Shown here: positions 1 through 8,442 of the stretch, in pieces
Layout: each line of letters starts with the position of its first letter
Position numbering within the stretch: position 1 is the first letter of the stretch
DNA from: Myxococcales bacterium
GTDB taxonomy: Bacteria > Myxococcota > Myxococcia > Myxococcales > Myxococcaceae
Assembly: GCA_003153055.1 (NCBI GenBank)
Contig: PMBV01000471.1
Span: 1-26,257, forward strand
Reading direction: 5' to 3'
Length of the DNA stretch: 26,257 nucleotides
The notes under the pieces: generated by a model
Seen by the model: only the letters and a program-made list of their open reading frames with translations
Databases searched by the model: none
Told to the model about the DNA's origin: nothing
Program-made: the position numbers and the translations under genes

Positions 1-66
1 CACCCGCTCTTCTCGGGCTTCATCCGGGCGGCGCTCCAGGCCAGGGACAAGAGCCTCGCTCCCTGA
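1..66 (+). CDS. 3' end of an unidentified protein (partial)
   Basis: An open frame enters from the left edge and ends at TGA 64-66, giving the last 21 residues, beginning HPLFSGFIRAAL and ending KSLAP. The piece is too short to assign a family. Codon use is GC-rich like the neighbours, and a strong inverted repeat starts at the stop codon (65-104), as expected at a gene end. The frame is the only support, so this is a moderate-confidence call. Confidence 0.5.
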   Translation, partial: HPLFSGFIRAALQARDKSLAP

Positions 67-104
67 CGACCGCACGTGCGAGGAGCGCGAGTCGCTCGGT
101 CGTC
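65..104 (+). terminator. hairpin at the end of the first gene
   Basis: GACGACCG (65-72) pairs perfectly with CGGTCGTC (97-104), and a further GCGA/TCGC pair lies inside the loop. The left arm overlaps the TGA stop at 64-66. There is no T-run, so this is either a Rho-type or a GC-rich intrinsic terminator; function is inferred from position. Confidence 0.4.
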
Positions 105-153
105 GCCAGTCCGAGCGGTACGTCAGGCGCTCGCGATGACCGCATCCGAGACT

Positions 154-179
154 GGGGCACGTGTGAAGGCGGTTGCCCC
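154..179 (-). terminator. hairpin after the 303-residue lipoprotein gene
   Basis: GGGGCA (154-159) and TGCCCC (174-179) form a 6-bp stem with a 14-base loop, reaching into the stop codon (179-181) of the minus-strand lipoprotein gene. There is no T-tract, so the terminator role is inferred from position only. Confidence 0.3.
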
Positions 180-1090
180 TACCAGGCGACCGTGCCGCCT
201 TCATTGAGCGAGTGGTAGGAGACCAGTGAGACCATAGCGGTGGTCCGCGGCTCCTCGTCTTCTTCGCTGCTCTCGTTGTCAGACCGCTTGGCCCCGTCGA
301 ACCGCGCGAGAAAGACGAAGGTGCGGTTGACCGACAAGAAGGGGTCGACATCGGCGAGCCGGGTGATGATCTGCTGGCCCGTGTCCTCGAACGTCGCGGT
401 GACCCGGGCCTCCATCCTCCCTGACATGAAGGAGCCCTGCTCGGCGTACTTCGACGAGCCGTAGCGATCCGACCCCGCTGCCGAGTAGGAGGAGGATTCC
501 CCGTAGGTCGCGCCCGAGTACACCCGCGATTCGTCGGCCCCTCGAGCCCTCTGCATCACAATCATGTCAGTGCGGCCCTTGGCTGCCTTGAAGCGCTCGA
601 TGCGGCCCACGAAGAGGAGATAGCGCCCCTTGTAGGCCTCGGGCTGAGCCAGCGCGGCGTTGAGCTCGAAAATCTGCAACCGCCTCCGCTGAACCAACTG
701 GAGGTCGGCTCCGATGGTGCCTCCCCGGTTGGCGATGACCTGCGCGATGATGCCAGCGCTCTCGGGCTTGTTCTTGAGCTCAGGCATCCAGTCGTCGAGC
801 AGCGACTGAAGGAGCCCGTAGTCGGGCCGGGCCGCGCAGGCTTTCATGTGAGCCCAGGCCGACGGCCGCCCGACTTGCTCGATGAGCACCCTCGCGCCCG
901 CGGCGCACTCGCCAGGCCTGAGGAAGGCCTTCGCCCACTTCTCAGGTGAGGGCCGCTCCCTGGGCCCGGGGGACGAGTCGCCGACACTGGCCCCGGCCCC
1001 AAAGGCCTCGGCCGCCGGGACGCTGGGGGGCTTGGGCGTGGCGCACCCAGCCATCACCGCCACCACCACCACGAGGTGTTCCAGTTTCAT
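179..1090 (-). CDS. hypothetical lipoprotein, 303 aa
   Basis: The start is ATG at 1090, read MKLEHLVVVVAVMAGCATP: a short signal peptide with a near-canonical lipobox (MAGC) and Cys at residue 16. A longer frame to 1363 exists but its extra part is Arg/Pro-rich shadow sequence. A Pro/Ser-rich linker (about 17-55) is followed by a helical part and then a beta-rich region with YKGRYLLFVGRIERF, a Ser/Tyr-rich insert, and VTATFEDTGQQIITRL, which could be an OB-like or sandwich fold. The acidic tail SSEEDEEP precedes the end. Its ATG overlaps the stop of the upstream secreted protein gene in an ATGA, so the two are probably translationally coupled. Family not recognised; a surface or periplasm-facing lipid-anchored protein is inferred. 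Confidence 0.8.
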   Translation of the reverse strand: MKLEHLVVVVAVMAGCATPKPPSVPAAEAFGAGASVGDSSPGPRERPSPEKWAKAFLRPGECAAGARVLIEQVGRPSAWAHMKACAARPDYGLLQSLLDDWMPELKNKPESAGIIAQVIANRGGTIGADLQLVQRRRLQIFELNAALAQPEAYKGRYLLFVGRIERFKAAKGRTDMIVMQRARGADESRVYSGATYGESSSYSAAGSDRYGSSKYAEQGSFMSGRMEARVTATFEDTGQQIITRLADVDPFLSVNRTFVFLARFDGAKRSDNESSEEDEEPRTTAMVSLVSYHSLNEGGTVAW

Positions 1091-1605
1091 AGGCGCTGCA
1101 CCTTGGGCAAAACCGGTGGCGGAGGTGGAAGCGCCGGGAGCTCTCGGAGCGGGTCGGGCGCGCTCGCGAGCTGCGTCGCGCTGGCCAGCTCCACGTAGCA
1201 ACTCTGAGCCCGAGGGGAAAACAGGCCCGTCGCGTCGAGGATCGATTCGGCTCCGTCGAGTGTGCAGGAACGGAGCGCCACCTGGATCCGCGCCACGCAC
1301 GCGCGAGTCCTCGCCTCTCGCTCCTTGGGCTCGTCCACGGCCGCCTCGGCCCGGTCGCGGCACAGCGCCGACCCCATCGCGCCCGCCAGCCTGACGTTGT
1401 CCCGACTCTGTTGCTCGGAGTCCTTGGCGGGGCCCGGCTTGCCGTCGAACGTGCAGCCGACCCGCTGCCGGAGCGTCTCCACCGTGCAGGGGCTGGTCCC
1501 CGTGCTCTCGTCGACCGGCCCCACGTCCTTCAGCGCGTGGGGAGCCGCGCCTCCTTTGTACATCGGCTCAACTTGACTCAACACCAACACAACCAAGACC
1601 CACAT
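1087..1605 (-). CDS. hypothetical secreted protein, 172 aa
   Basis: ATG at 1605 is preceded by a strong Shine-Dalgarno sequence (GGTGGAGG about 4 bases upstream). The N-terminus MWVLVVLVLSQVEP is a short hydrophobic signal-like segment. Six cysteines follow (at TSPC, RVGC, LCRD, RACV, RSCT and QSCY), enough for three disulfides in the periplasm, and the C-terminus is Pro-rich. The stop overlaps the start of the downstream lipoprotein gene (1087-1090), so the two form an operon. I do not recognise the family. Confidence 0.75.
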   Translation of the reverse strand: MWVLVVLVLSQVEPMYKGGAAPHALKDVGPVDESTGTSPCTVETLRQRVGCTFDGKPGPAKDSEQQSRDNVRLAGAMGSALCRDRAEAAVDEPKEREARTRACVARIQVALRSCTLDGAESILDATGLFSPRAQSCYVELASATQLASAPDPLRELPALPPPPPVLPKVQRL

Positions 1606-1916
1606 GAAACCTCCACCTCACTGCCCAATCACCAGTTCAATGACACCCGCCCAATTGCTCTGACGAGCGGGTACTCGGACACCGTGACAACGACTCGGGC
1701 GTAGACTGGCTCGCGGCGCGAAATCAAGGACGTCGTTTGCCCGAGACGGGGACCCTTTTCGTTCTCAGTTTCTGGGAAGTCTTCTGTGCTCACGACTCCT
1801 CAGGCCTGTCGTGTTCGACCCAGGGCGTGTCCTTGACCGAAGCACGGCGCTGCTCGATTTCGCGGAATTGGAGAGTTCGCCGACACGAGAGCGTGACTGG
1901 AGGGGCCGAGCGGAGC
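1606..1916. other. intergenic, divergent promoter region
   Basis: These 311 bases separate the minus-strand secreted/lipoprotein operon from the plus-strand NmrA-like gene, so they must hold promoters for both directions. I see no clear sigma-70 or sigma-54 match and no long repeat. A frame continuous with the NmrA-like protein runs back to 1737, but its translation is not like a family N-terminus. Confidence 0.4.
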
Positions 1917-2786
1917 ATGGTGCCCCCCATGTACGCCGTCGCAGGAGTATCCGGCCGGACCGGAGCCACCACCGCCGAAGCATTGCTCAAACAGGGTCAG
2001 AAGGTACGGGTGCTGGTACGCGACCCCGCCCAGGGGGAGCCCTGGCTCAGGCGCCACGCCGAGGTCGCGGTGGTCGACCTCAAAGATTCGGCCGCGCTGA
2101 CGAAGGCGCTGACGGGCATGACGGGTGCTTCGCTGCTCCTGCCGCCGGTCCCTGACGGCGACGACCTCCTCGCAGCCCACGGCGCGCTCACTGACAGCAT
2201 GGTGCGCGCGGTCAAGGCCTCCGGGATCAAGAGCGTGTGCTTCCTCTCGTCCATGGGGGCCCAGCACCCCGCGGGCACCGGGCCGGTGGCGGGGCTTCAC
2301 CGCGCCGAGAAAGCCCTCAAGGGAGCCGCTCCTTCGGTCACCTTCGTCCGCGCCGCGTACTTCCTCGAGAACTGGGGCGAGGCGTTGATGACGGTTCTGG
2401 AGACGGGCGAGCTGCGCTTCTTCGGCGCGACCCACCTGAAGTTCCACCAGGTCTGTGCGCGCGACATCGGCGAAGCGGCGGCGACCGCGCTGGCCGCGGG
2501 GGCTCCGGGCACCAAGGTCATCGAGCTCGCTGGCCGCGAGAACTGGTCACCCGAAGACGTCGCTGGAGTGCTGCAATCGCTGCTCGAGACACCGGTCAAG
2601 GCCGTCGCGGTGCCGGTGGAGAAAGCCCACGAGCTGTTCTTGACCCAGGGCCTGTCGGAGAACCGCGCCACGCTGTTGGCCGAGCTGTACCAAGGCATGG
2701 CGCGCGGCCACCTGGCTTTTGCCCACCCGCTCCAGCTCCAGCGTGGCACGACGCCGCTGTACGACGCCCTGAAAACGCTCGTCTAG
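1917..2786 (+). CDS. NmrA-like NAD(P)-binding oxidoreductase (atypical SDR)
   Basis: A 289-residue Rossmann protein. Near the N-terminus MYAVAGVSGRTGATTAEALL gives the glycine-rich GxxGxxG nucleotide loop on the first strand, and VRVLVRDP gives the second strand with an Arg typical of NADP preference. LLPPVP and VCFLSSMGAQ follow as in the NmrA/azoreductase group, which lacks a strict SDR Tyr-x3-Lys. The start at 1917 is chosen for GGAGGGG at 1899-1905; ATG 1929 (MYAV) is an equally reasonable alternative that matches the family start better. Substrate unknown; such proteins are NADPH-dependent reductases or redox-sensing regulators. The small acidic gene at 2844 follows in the same direction. 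Confidence 0.88.
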   Translation: MVPPMYAVAGVSGRTGATTAEALLKQGQKVRVLVRDPAQGEPWLRRHAEVAVVDLKDSAALTKALTGMTGASLLLPPVPDGDDLLAAHGALTDSMVRAVKASGIKSVCFLSSMGAQHPAGTGPVAGLHRAEKALKGAAPSVTFVRAAYFLENWGEALMTVLETGELRFFGATHLKFHQVCARDIGEAAATALAAGAPGTKVIELAGRENWSPEDVAGVLQSLLETPVKAVAVPVEKAHELFLTQGLSENRATLLAELYQGMARGHLAFAHPLQLQRGTTPLYDALKTLV

Positions 2787-2843
2787 GCTGGGCGATTTCG
2801 ACCCCCCGTTGCGCGAGCCTGGCCGGCTGCGTACACAACACCA

Positions 2844-3011
2844 GTGACACTCGAAGAGCCCAGCCTCAAAGCGCTGTTGGACGAATTGACCGCTCTCACC
2901 GGTGAAGAAGAGCTCGAGGCCTTGACCCGCGCGCTCGAGGAGCGCATCGCGGTTGTGAAGCGAGAGCAGGCCGAGGAGCACCCGGGCTCCGACGTGTTGT
3001 TCGGGTATTGA
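2844..3011 (+). CDS. small acidic helical protein, 55 aa
   Basis: GTG at 2844 begins MTLEEPSLKALLDELTAL, and the frame closes with TGA at 3009-3011. It is the only possible ATG/GTG/TTG start after the in-frame stop of the preceding gene at 2784-2786. The product is strongly acidic with heptad-like Leu spacing (ALLDELTAL, ELEALTRALEERI) and ends DVLFGY, suggesting an amphipathic helix or helical hairpin. Third codon positions are mostly G or C like the neighbouring genes. There is no good ribosome site, so start and reality are moderately supported. No family recognised. Confidence 0.55.
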   Translation: MTLEEPSLKALLDELTALTGEEELEALTRALEERIAVVKREQAEEHPGSDVLFGY

Positions 3012-3027
3012 AGCGCCGCGAGAGCCT

Positions 3028-4476
3028 TTAGAGCCCCTCGGCGACCTCGATGCTCGAGAGGGTCCCGCCTTCCTCCACGCTCAGCAGCGCCTTGGACCTC
3101 CACGCGTCGGATCTCCAGCGGAGGAACATCACCCCGCCCCGGAGCCATTCGTCGGCCGCCATCGCCGCCCACACGCCTGGGAGCCCGTACCCTAGATGCA
3201 CCCCGAGGACCCACGCGCCCACCACGCCCACGCCCCACATCGATGCCATGCCCACGTACACCGGGAAGCGCACGTCGCCCGCTCCCTTGAGCGCTGGAAT
3301 GATGACGGTGTTGAAGTTTCTCCCTGGCTCGTGCACCAGCGCCACCAGCAAGACCGCCCCCGCCAGCCCGAGCACCTCGGGGTCCTCGGTGAAGAGGGCG
3401 AGAATGGGCCGGTGGAGCTGCTGCACCACCACCACCGCCACCACCGAGAAACAGAAGGCGGCGGCGAAGGCCCGGTAGACGCTCCGCTTCGCCTCGTCGA
3501 AGCGCCCGGCCCCGACCAGGTAGCCCACCTTGATTTGTACCCCCGCGCCGATGGACGCCCCGGGCATGAAGACGTAGCGCAAGACGGCCAGGAGAATGCC
3601 GTAGGCGGCGAGCGACGCCGTCCCCAGCTTCGACAGCATGGCCAAGATGGCGATCTGCGACAGGTTGTACGAGAGGTTCTCGCCGGTCGTGGGCACGCCG
3701 ACGGCCAGCATCGCGCGGTAGATGCGAGGAGGAATTCGCCGTGCCTCGTGGAGTGGCAGCTCGAGCCCGGCCCGCCGGCGGATGAGCCAGAACGAGAGCC
3801 CGCTGGCGACCCCTTGGCTCAAGACGGTCGACGCGGCCACGCCCAAGACGCCCAGCACTGGAAAGCCGAAGGGCCCGAAGAGACACAGGGCGTTCCCAGC
3901 CACCGTCAGGACCAGCGCCAAGACGTTCACCATCATCGGGTCGCGCGGGTGCCCCCAGGCGCGGAGGATGCTCGCCTGGCCGATGTTGATGGCCATGAGG
4001 AACGACAGCCCGCCGTAGATCGTGAGGAACTGCCGGGCGTACCCGGCCACCACCGGCTCGAGCTGGTAGCGCCCCACCAGCCACGACGAGCCCAGCGCGA
4101 AGAGCGCCGACACGACGAGCGAGAGGGTGCCTATCAGCACCAGGCTCCCGACGCCGATGAGGCCCGCTTCTCGTCGGCGCTGGGCCCCGAGGTTCTGCGC
4201 GATGAGGATGCTCGCCCCGGTGGAGACCAGCATGTAGAGGAGCTGGATGAAGAAGGCGAACTGGTTCACCAGGCTCATCGCCGCCACGGCCTTCGCCGAG
4301 TAGTGGCCCAGCATCACCGTGTCGACGCTCATCAGCGAGACCCGCAAGAGGTTCTCGACGAGGATCGGCCAAGCCAGGTGAAGGAGCCGGAGCGGTGGTT
4401 GACGCGGAGGCACGGAGGGTGCCTCCGTAGCTGCTCTGGGGTCTGCGCTCAACCGACCGCGCGCGGCTGGGGCCAT
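3028..4476 (-). CDS. MATE family multidrug/sodium-coupled exporter
   Basis: A 482-residue inner-membrane protein with about twelve hydrophobic helices in two homologous halves. Near the N-terminus LAWPILVENLLRVSLMSVDT and VMLGHYSAKAVAAM match the MATE start, and the second half repeats it (VGVPTTGENLSYN, then AAYGILLAVLRYVF and GAGVQIKVGYLVGAG). The family exports cationic drugs or metabolites using a Na+ or H+ gradient; the substrate here cannot be read. ATG 4476 is chosen; a TTG at 4512 would add 12 residues directly after an in-frame TAA. Divergent from the diguanylate cyclase at 4668 across an AT-rich gap. Its 3' end lies 16 bases from the end of the small acidic gene (convergent). Confidence 0.92.
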   Translation of the reverse strand: MAPAARGRLSADPRAATEAPSVPPRQPPLRLLHLAWPILVENLLRVSLMSVDTVMLGHYSAKAVAAMSLVNQFAFFIQLLYMLVSTGASILIAQNLGAQRRREAGLIGVGSLVLIGTLSLVVSALFALGSSWLVGRYQLEPVVAGYARQFLTIYGGLSFLMAINIGQASILRAWGHPRDPMMVNVLALVLTVAGNALCLFGPFGFPVLGVLGVAASTVLSQGVASGLSFWLIRRRAGLELPLHEARRIPPRIYRAMLAVGVPTTGENLSYNLSQIAILAMLSKLGTASLAAYGILLAVLRYVFMPGASIGAGVQIKVGYLVGAGRFDEAKRSVYRAFAAAFCFSVVAVVVVQQLHRPILALFTEDPEVLGLAGAVLLVALVHEPGRNFNTVIIPALKGAGDVRFPVYVGMASMWGVGVVGAWVLGVHLGYGLPGVWAAMAADEWLRGGVMFLRWRSDAWRSKALLSVEEGGTLSSIEVAEGL

Positions 4477-4517
4477 CGAGCCGCTGCCTGGATGATTGCC
4501 TTCCGACGTCAATTATG

Positions 4518-4538
4518 TTTGCTCATATGACAAGCAAA
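4518..4538. promoter_or_regulatory. AT-rich palindrome in the MATE/diguanylate cyclase gap
   Basis: TTTGCT (4518-4523) and AGCAAA (4533-4538) flank the perfect 8-bp palindrome TCATATGA (4523-4530); TGAC and GTCA at 4528-4543 overlap it. The stretch is noticeably AT-rich against its surroundings and lies just upstream of the exporter start. It is a candidate operator or promoter; no factor can be named. Confidence 0.35.
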
Positions 4539-4667
4539 AGTCATGAGTTGCCGTTCTCGTGGAACCCTCCTGGCATCATGGCGTCCTCATGAAACACGGC
4601 TCAACCATTCTGCCCCGTGAACGACGGAGGTCGAGCCTGTAGAGTCGCCGCCAAGGGGCCCGCACCA

Positions 4668-6740
4668 ATGAAGAGCAGCGCGAGGCATGTGTCGGGCATT
4701 CGCGTGGAGCGGCGTGCCCAACGGGCCGCCTTCATCAGGACCTTCGCCATGCTCTACCTCGGTGGGGCCGGCGCGCTGGGCGCGGTCGCCTATGCGATCG
4801 CCGCCGCCGACGCCGAGCGAGACAGTGTCCTGGTGCTGGCCCAGGAGCTGGCGCGGGTCGAGGTGGCTGGACGAGTGCTAGCGAACTCGGTCGCCTCGGT
4901 CTCGTCGGACCTGGCGGTGCTGGCCCACACCCCGGCCGCCAAGCTGTACAGCACGGCGCCTGGACCCAGCGAGAAGCAACGGCTGCTCGAGCTCTTCGTG
5001 ACGTTCTCGAACGAGAAGCGAATCTACGATCAGGTCCGCTACCTCGACGCCACGGGCATGGAGATCGTGCGGGTCAACTTCGGCGCGAACGGAGCCGTCC
5101 CGGTGGCTGACGAGGCGCTCCAGCTGAAGGGTGAGCGCTCCTTCTTCCGCGACTCGTTCAAGCTCGCCGACGGTGAGGTCTACGTGTCGCCGCTCGACCT
5201 CAACGTCGAGCACGGGGTCATCGAGACTCCCTATAAGCCGATGCTCCGGCTGGGCACTCCGGTGTTCGACCGCTCGGGCCAGAAGCGCGGCGTGGTGGTG
5301 CTCAACGTGCTGGGGCAGAAGCTCCTCGACGAGTTCCGCGGCTCCATGGGCGAGGCCGGAGCGCTGCTCTTGCTCAACCGCGACGGCTACTTCTTGCGAT
5401 CGCCCGAGGCAGCCGAGGAGTGGGGCTTCATGCTCGGCCACGGCGAGACCTTCGCCACCCGCTACCCCGACGAGTGGCGGCGCATCCTCTCCGACAGAGC
5501 GGGCTCCCTCCAGACCGAGCGGGGCCAGTTCACCTTCCGCACCGTCTTTCCCCTGCTCGCCAGCCATCGGTCCTCCAACGGGAGCGCCCTGCCCTCGGGC
5601 CAGAGCGAGCACGAGCTCTCAGCCCAAGACTCCTTCTGGGTGGTCGTCTCGCACCTGTCAGGCGACGAGGTGCCACGGGTGAGCCTGGCGCGCTACCCGG
5701 CGGTCGCCCTGGGCTACGGGCTCGGACTCGTGGGGCTGTTCGTCCTCCTCGCCTACCTCGCGAACGTCATCAACAGCCGTCGAGTGCTCCGGCGGGCCAT
5801 CGACGAGAACGAACGGCACCTGCGCGAGATGACCGAGGCCCTCGGAGTGGGCGTCTTCGTGCTCGACCCCCAGGGCAGGCTCACCTACGCCAACCCCGAG
5901 GCCGTGCGCATGCTCGGGTGGCCGGCCGAGGAGCTCGTCGGCCACGACGCGCACGAGCGTTTCCATCTCCACGCCGAGGGCGCGCCCAGTCAGAGCTGCC
6001 CGATGAACCAGGTGCTCCGCTCGGGCCGAAGCTACCGCTCCGAGAGCGAGGTCTTCCTCAGGGCTGACGGCACGCGGCTCCCCGTCGAGGTCAGCTGTCA
6101 CCCGATGCGCCGGGAGGATGGGAGCGTCGGGCTGGTGACCGCGTTCCAGGACATCAGCGACCGCAAGCGACAAGAAGAGGGCGTGCGCCAGCTCGCCTAC
6201 TCAGACGTGCTGACAGGCCTCCCCAACCGGCGCCTGCTGCTCGACCTGCTGACCCAGGCGCTCGCCCAGGCCGAGCACCACCGGCGGGCCCTGGCGGTGA
6301 TGTTCCTCGACCTCGACAACTTCAAGCGCATCAACGACACGCTGGGCCACGACAGCGGCGATGAGCTCATCAGGGTGGTCGCCACCCGGCTCCAGCAGAA
6401 TATTCGCCGCGGAGACACCGTGTCTCGGCTCGGGGGCGACGAGTTCGTCGTGCTGCTGTCGGAGATCGCCCACCCACGGGACGCCTCCATCGTCGCCGAG
6501 AAGATGATCGCCTCGCTCAAGGAGCCCATCACCATTGGCACCCACCACCTCGAGGTGACGACGAGCGTAGGCATCGCCGTGTTCCCCATCGACGCGACCG
6601 ACGACGCCGCCGAGCTCGTCAAGAAGGCCGACGCCGCCATGTACGCCGCCAAGGCCGCCGGGCGAAACACCTACCGCTTTCATGGCGGCGACCCCTCGAG
6701 CCACGGGGCGAGTTTGACAGGGAGCCCACGGGTCCCGTAA
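4668..6740 (+). CDS. membrane diguanylate cyclase, dCache-PAS-GGDEF
   Basis: A 690-residue protein. ATG 4668 has AAGGGG nine bases upstream; a GTG at 4617 is less likely. One membrane helix (about 24-46) leads into a ~300-residue periplasmic sensor of dCache type (KRIYDQVRYLDATGMEIVRV, GVVVLNVLG), a second helix follows (about 344-366), then a PAS domain (about 380-505; VFVLDPQGRLTYANPEAVRM) and a GGDEF domain (about 515-675). The active-site loop is intact as GGDEF (589-593), and the product-inhibition I-site RxxD is RRGD (580-583), five residues before it. It should therefore make c-di-GMP from two GTP under feedback control, in response to an external ligand. Only 10 bases separate it from the rlmN-like gene, suggesting co-transcription. 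Confidence 0.93.
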   Translation: MKSSARHVSGIRVERRAQRAAFIRTFAMLYLGGAGALGAVAYAIAAADAERDSVLVLAQELARVEVAGRVLANSVASVSSDLAVLAHTPAAKLYSTAPGPSEKQRLLELFVTFSNEKRIYDQVRYLDATGMEIVRVNFGANGAVPVADEALQLKGERSFFRDSFKLADGEVYVSPLDLNVEHGVIETPYKPMLRLGTPVFDRSGQKRGVVVLNVLGQKLLDEFRGSMGEAGALLLLNRDGYFLRSPEAAEEWGFMLGHGETFATRYPDEWRRILSDRAGSLQTERGQFTFRTVFPLLASHRSSNGSALPSGQSEHELSAQDSFWVVVSHLSGDEVPRVSLARYPAVALGYGLGLVGLFVLLAYLANVINSRRVLRRAIDENERHLREMTEALGVGVFVLDPQGRLTYANPEAVRMLGWPAEELVGHDAHERFHLHAEGAPSQSCPMNQVLRSGRSYRSESEVFLRADGTRLPVEVSCHPMRREDGSVGLVTAFQDISDRKRQEEGVRQLAYSDVLTGLPNRRLLLDLLTQALAQAEHHRRALAVMFLDLDNFKRINDTLGHDSGDELIRVVATRLQQNIRRGDTVSRLGGDEFVVLLSEIAHPRDASIVAEKMIASLKEPITIGTHHLEVTTSVGIAVFPIDATDDAAELVKKADAAMYAAKAAGRNTYRFHGGDPSSHGASLTGSPRVP

Positions 6741-6750
6741 CCAGGTGTCG

Positions 6751-7821
6751 ATGCCCGCCCGCCCACTCAATGGACTCACGCTCGAAGAGCTCTCCCGCGA
6801 GCTCCACAGCCGCGCGCGCGCGGTGGAGGCCCTCAAGTGGCTGTACCGGCTCGAACAGCTGCCCGAGCGGCTGCCCGAGACCATTCCCGAGGTGAGCCAC
6901 CGGGTTTGGCGGCCCTTCGCCGCGCGGCACGGCGTCACCTCGCCCGTGGTGCGCAACCGGCAGACGAGCCCCGACGGCACCACCAAGTACGCGCTGGAGT
7001 TCGCCGGAGCAGCGGTCGAAGCCGTGCGCATTCCCTCGAAGGACCGGAGCACGGTCTGCATCTCGAGCCAGGCCGGGTGCACCCGACGCTGCGTCTTCTG
7101 CGCCACCAAGGAGCTCGGCTTCGTCCGCCACCTCACCGCTGAGGAGATGGTGGCCCAGTACATGGTGGCGAGGGCCGAGGCCGACAGGGACAAGCCCGCC
7201 AACAACGTCGTCTTCATGGGCATGGGTGAGCCCTTCGACAACCTCGACGAGGTGCTCCGGGCGGTGGAGGTCTTGACCCAGAGCCCAGTGCCTCAGCTCC
7301 GCCAGGTGTCGGTGACGGTGTCGACCTCGGGCGTGCTCCCAGGGCTTCGGCGCTTCTTGGCCGAGTCGAAGGCGTCGCTGGCCCTCTCGCTCAACGCCAC
7401 CACCGACGAGGTGCGCTCGCAGGTGATGCCGCACAACAAGACCTGGCCCATCGCCTCGCTCCTCGACGAGCTCAAGAAGGACGCCGCCTCGTCAGGAGGC
7501 CGGAGAGAGACCTTGATCGAGTATGTGCTCTTCGCGGGCCTCAACGACTCGGACGACGACGCCGACCGCCTGGTCGCGCTGTTGGCCGACGTGCCGTCAC
7601 GGGTGAACCTCATTCCCTACAACCCGTACCCGGGAACGGCCCTCAAGACGCCGAGCGAGGAGCGGGTGGCCCAGTTCCACGAGCGCGTCGTGCGGCAGCG
7701 GCAGCTGTGCCTGGTGCGGTGGCCTCGAGGCCGGGAGATCGCTGCCGCCTGCGGTCAGCTCGTGCGCTCGACGGGTGGGGCGGGCTTCGAGCCCACGACC
7801 TCCTCGGCCTCCTCGACCTGA
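6751..7821 (+). CDS. rlmN: RlmN-type radical SAM 23S rRNA/tRNA adenine C2-methyltransferase
   Basis: A 356-residue cytoplasmic enzyme that methylates C2 of adenosine in 23S rRNA, and in some species tRNA. The radical SAM cluster is CxxxCxxC at C110, C114 and C117 (GCTRRCVFC). Both catalytic cysteines of the family are present: C103 (TVCISSQAGC, equivalent to E. coli C118) and C334 (AAACGQL, equivalent to C355). FMGMGEPFDN and the SLNATTDEVR/MPHNKTW segments are family hallmarks. It ends with a short Ser/Thr-rich tail. GTG 6745 (MSM) is an alternative start. It follows the diguanylate cyclase closely, which looks like read-through rather than shared function. Myxobacteria often have RlmN paralogues, so the exact target is not certain. 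Confidence 0.92.
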   Translation: MPARPLNGLTLEELSRELHSRARAVEALKWLYRLEQLPERLPETIPEVSHRVWRPFAARHGVTSPVVRNRQTSPDGTTKYALEFAGAAVEAVRIPSKDRSTVCISSQAGCTRRCVFCATKELGFVRHLTAEEMVAQYMVARAEADRDKPANNVVFMGMGEPFDNLDEVLRAVEVLTQSPVPQLRQVSVTVSTSGVLPGLRRFLAESKASLALSLNATTDEVRSQVMPHNKTWPIASLLDELKKDAASSGGRRETLIEYVLFAGLNDSDDDADRLVALLADVPSRVNLIPYNPYPGTALKTPSEERVAQFHERVVRQRQLCLVRWPRGREIAAACGQLVRSTGGAGFEPTTSSASST

Positions 7822-7829
7822 GCCGGGCC

Positions 7830-7853
7830 CATCGGGCCTCAAATGACCCGATG
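7830..7853 (+). terminator. hairpin after the rlmN-like gene
   Basis: CATCGGG (7830-7836) and CCCGATG (7847-7853) form a perfect 7-bp stem with a 10-base loop, starting nine bases after the stop. No T-run follows. The terminator role is inferred from position. Confidence 0.4.
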
Positions 7854-8013
7854 ATCGCTGAAATTGCCTCATGGCAACTCTGTGGGCGTTCGTGTGTCTC
7901 ATTGTCGACCCACACGAGGCCCGATGGAGCTCAACATGCTGAAAACACGACAACGCATGAATGGCCTTCGAGTTGCTAGGGGAAAGTGGTCCTCCTTTCC
8001 TGGGGTGAAGGTC

Positions 8014-8442
8014 ATGCGAAATTGGGCATTGCTCGTGTTGGCACTTGTCAGCCAAGGGTGCACGACCGAGCGCTCATCCCGGGGGCGAGACGAGCTGTAC
8101 CTCCGGGTCGAGCTCGAGCAGCACGGGCGAACAGTGGCGGCTCCGCATCTCCTCGGCTTCGAGGGCGGCCACATCGTCGTCGAAAAGCGAAGCCCCAGCG
8201 CCGAGCAACTCGATTACCGGCTCGACTTGGTGCCGCGCGAGGAAGGGGCGGCGTTCGCGGTGAAGTTCGACATGGAGCTGCCCGATGGCCATCGCAGTGG
8301 GCGGGTCGCGCTGCTCCATGGCGAAGAGCGGCGAGTGACGGTCGACGCCGACACGCAGCTCAAGCTGATGCTGATGCGAGTCGACTCGCCAGAGTTCCGC
8401 GCCCTGGTCATGAAGCAGCGGTCCCGCAAGGCTGCGATCTAA
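8014..8442 (+). CDS. hypothetical envelope (lipo)protein, 142 aa
   Basis: ATG 8014 has GGGGTGAAGG just upstream. The N-terminus MRNWALLVLALVSQGCTTE is a signal peptide ending in a lipobox-like but non-canonical site (SQGC). The mature part looks beta-rich, with alternating hydrophobic strands (ELYLRVELEQ, HIVVEKRS, YRLDLVPRE, AVKFDMELPDGHRSGRVALL) and a basic tail (MKQRSRKAAI). This suggests a periplasmic or outer-membrane-attached beta-sandwich. Frames upstream to 7864 do not look coding. Family not recognised. It stands alone, followed by about 230 bases of non-coding DNA. Confidence 0.7.
   Translation: MRNWALLVLALVSQGCTTERSSRGRDELYLRVELEQHGRTVAAPHLLGFEGGHIVVEKRSPSAEQLDYRLDLVPREEGAAFAVKFDMELPDGHRSGRVALLHGEERRVTVDADTQLKLMLMRVDSPEFRALVMKQRSRKAAI

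Noticed and set aside
3196..4530. Plus-strand frame of 444 codons opposite the MATE gene
   Set aside because: His/Asp/Arg-rich with no hydrophobic pattern; it mirrors the transporter codons.
4527..4592. Tiny plus-strand frame (21 residues) in the MATE/cyclase gap
   Set aside because: No ribosome site, lies on the palindrome, and has no feature beyond being open; could be a leader peptide but nothing supports it.
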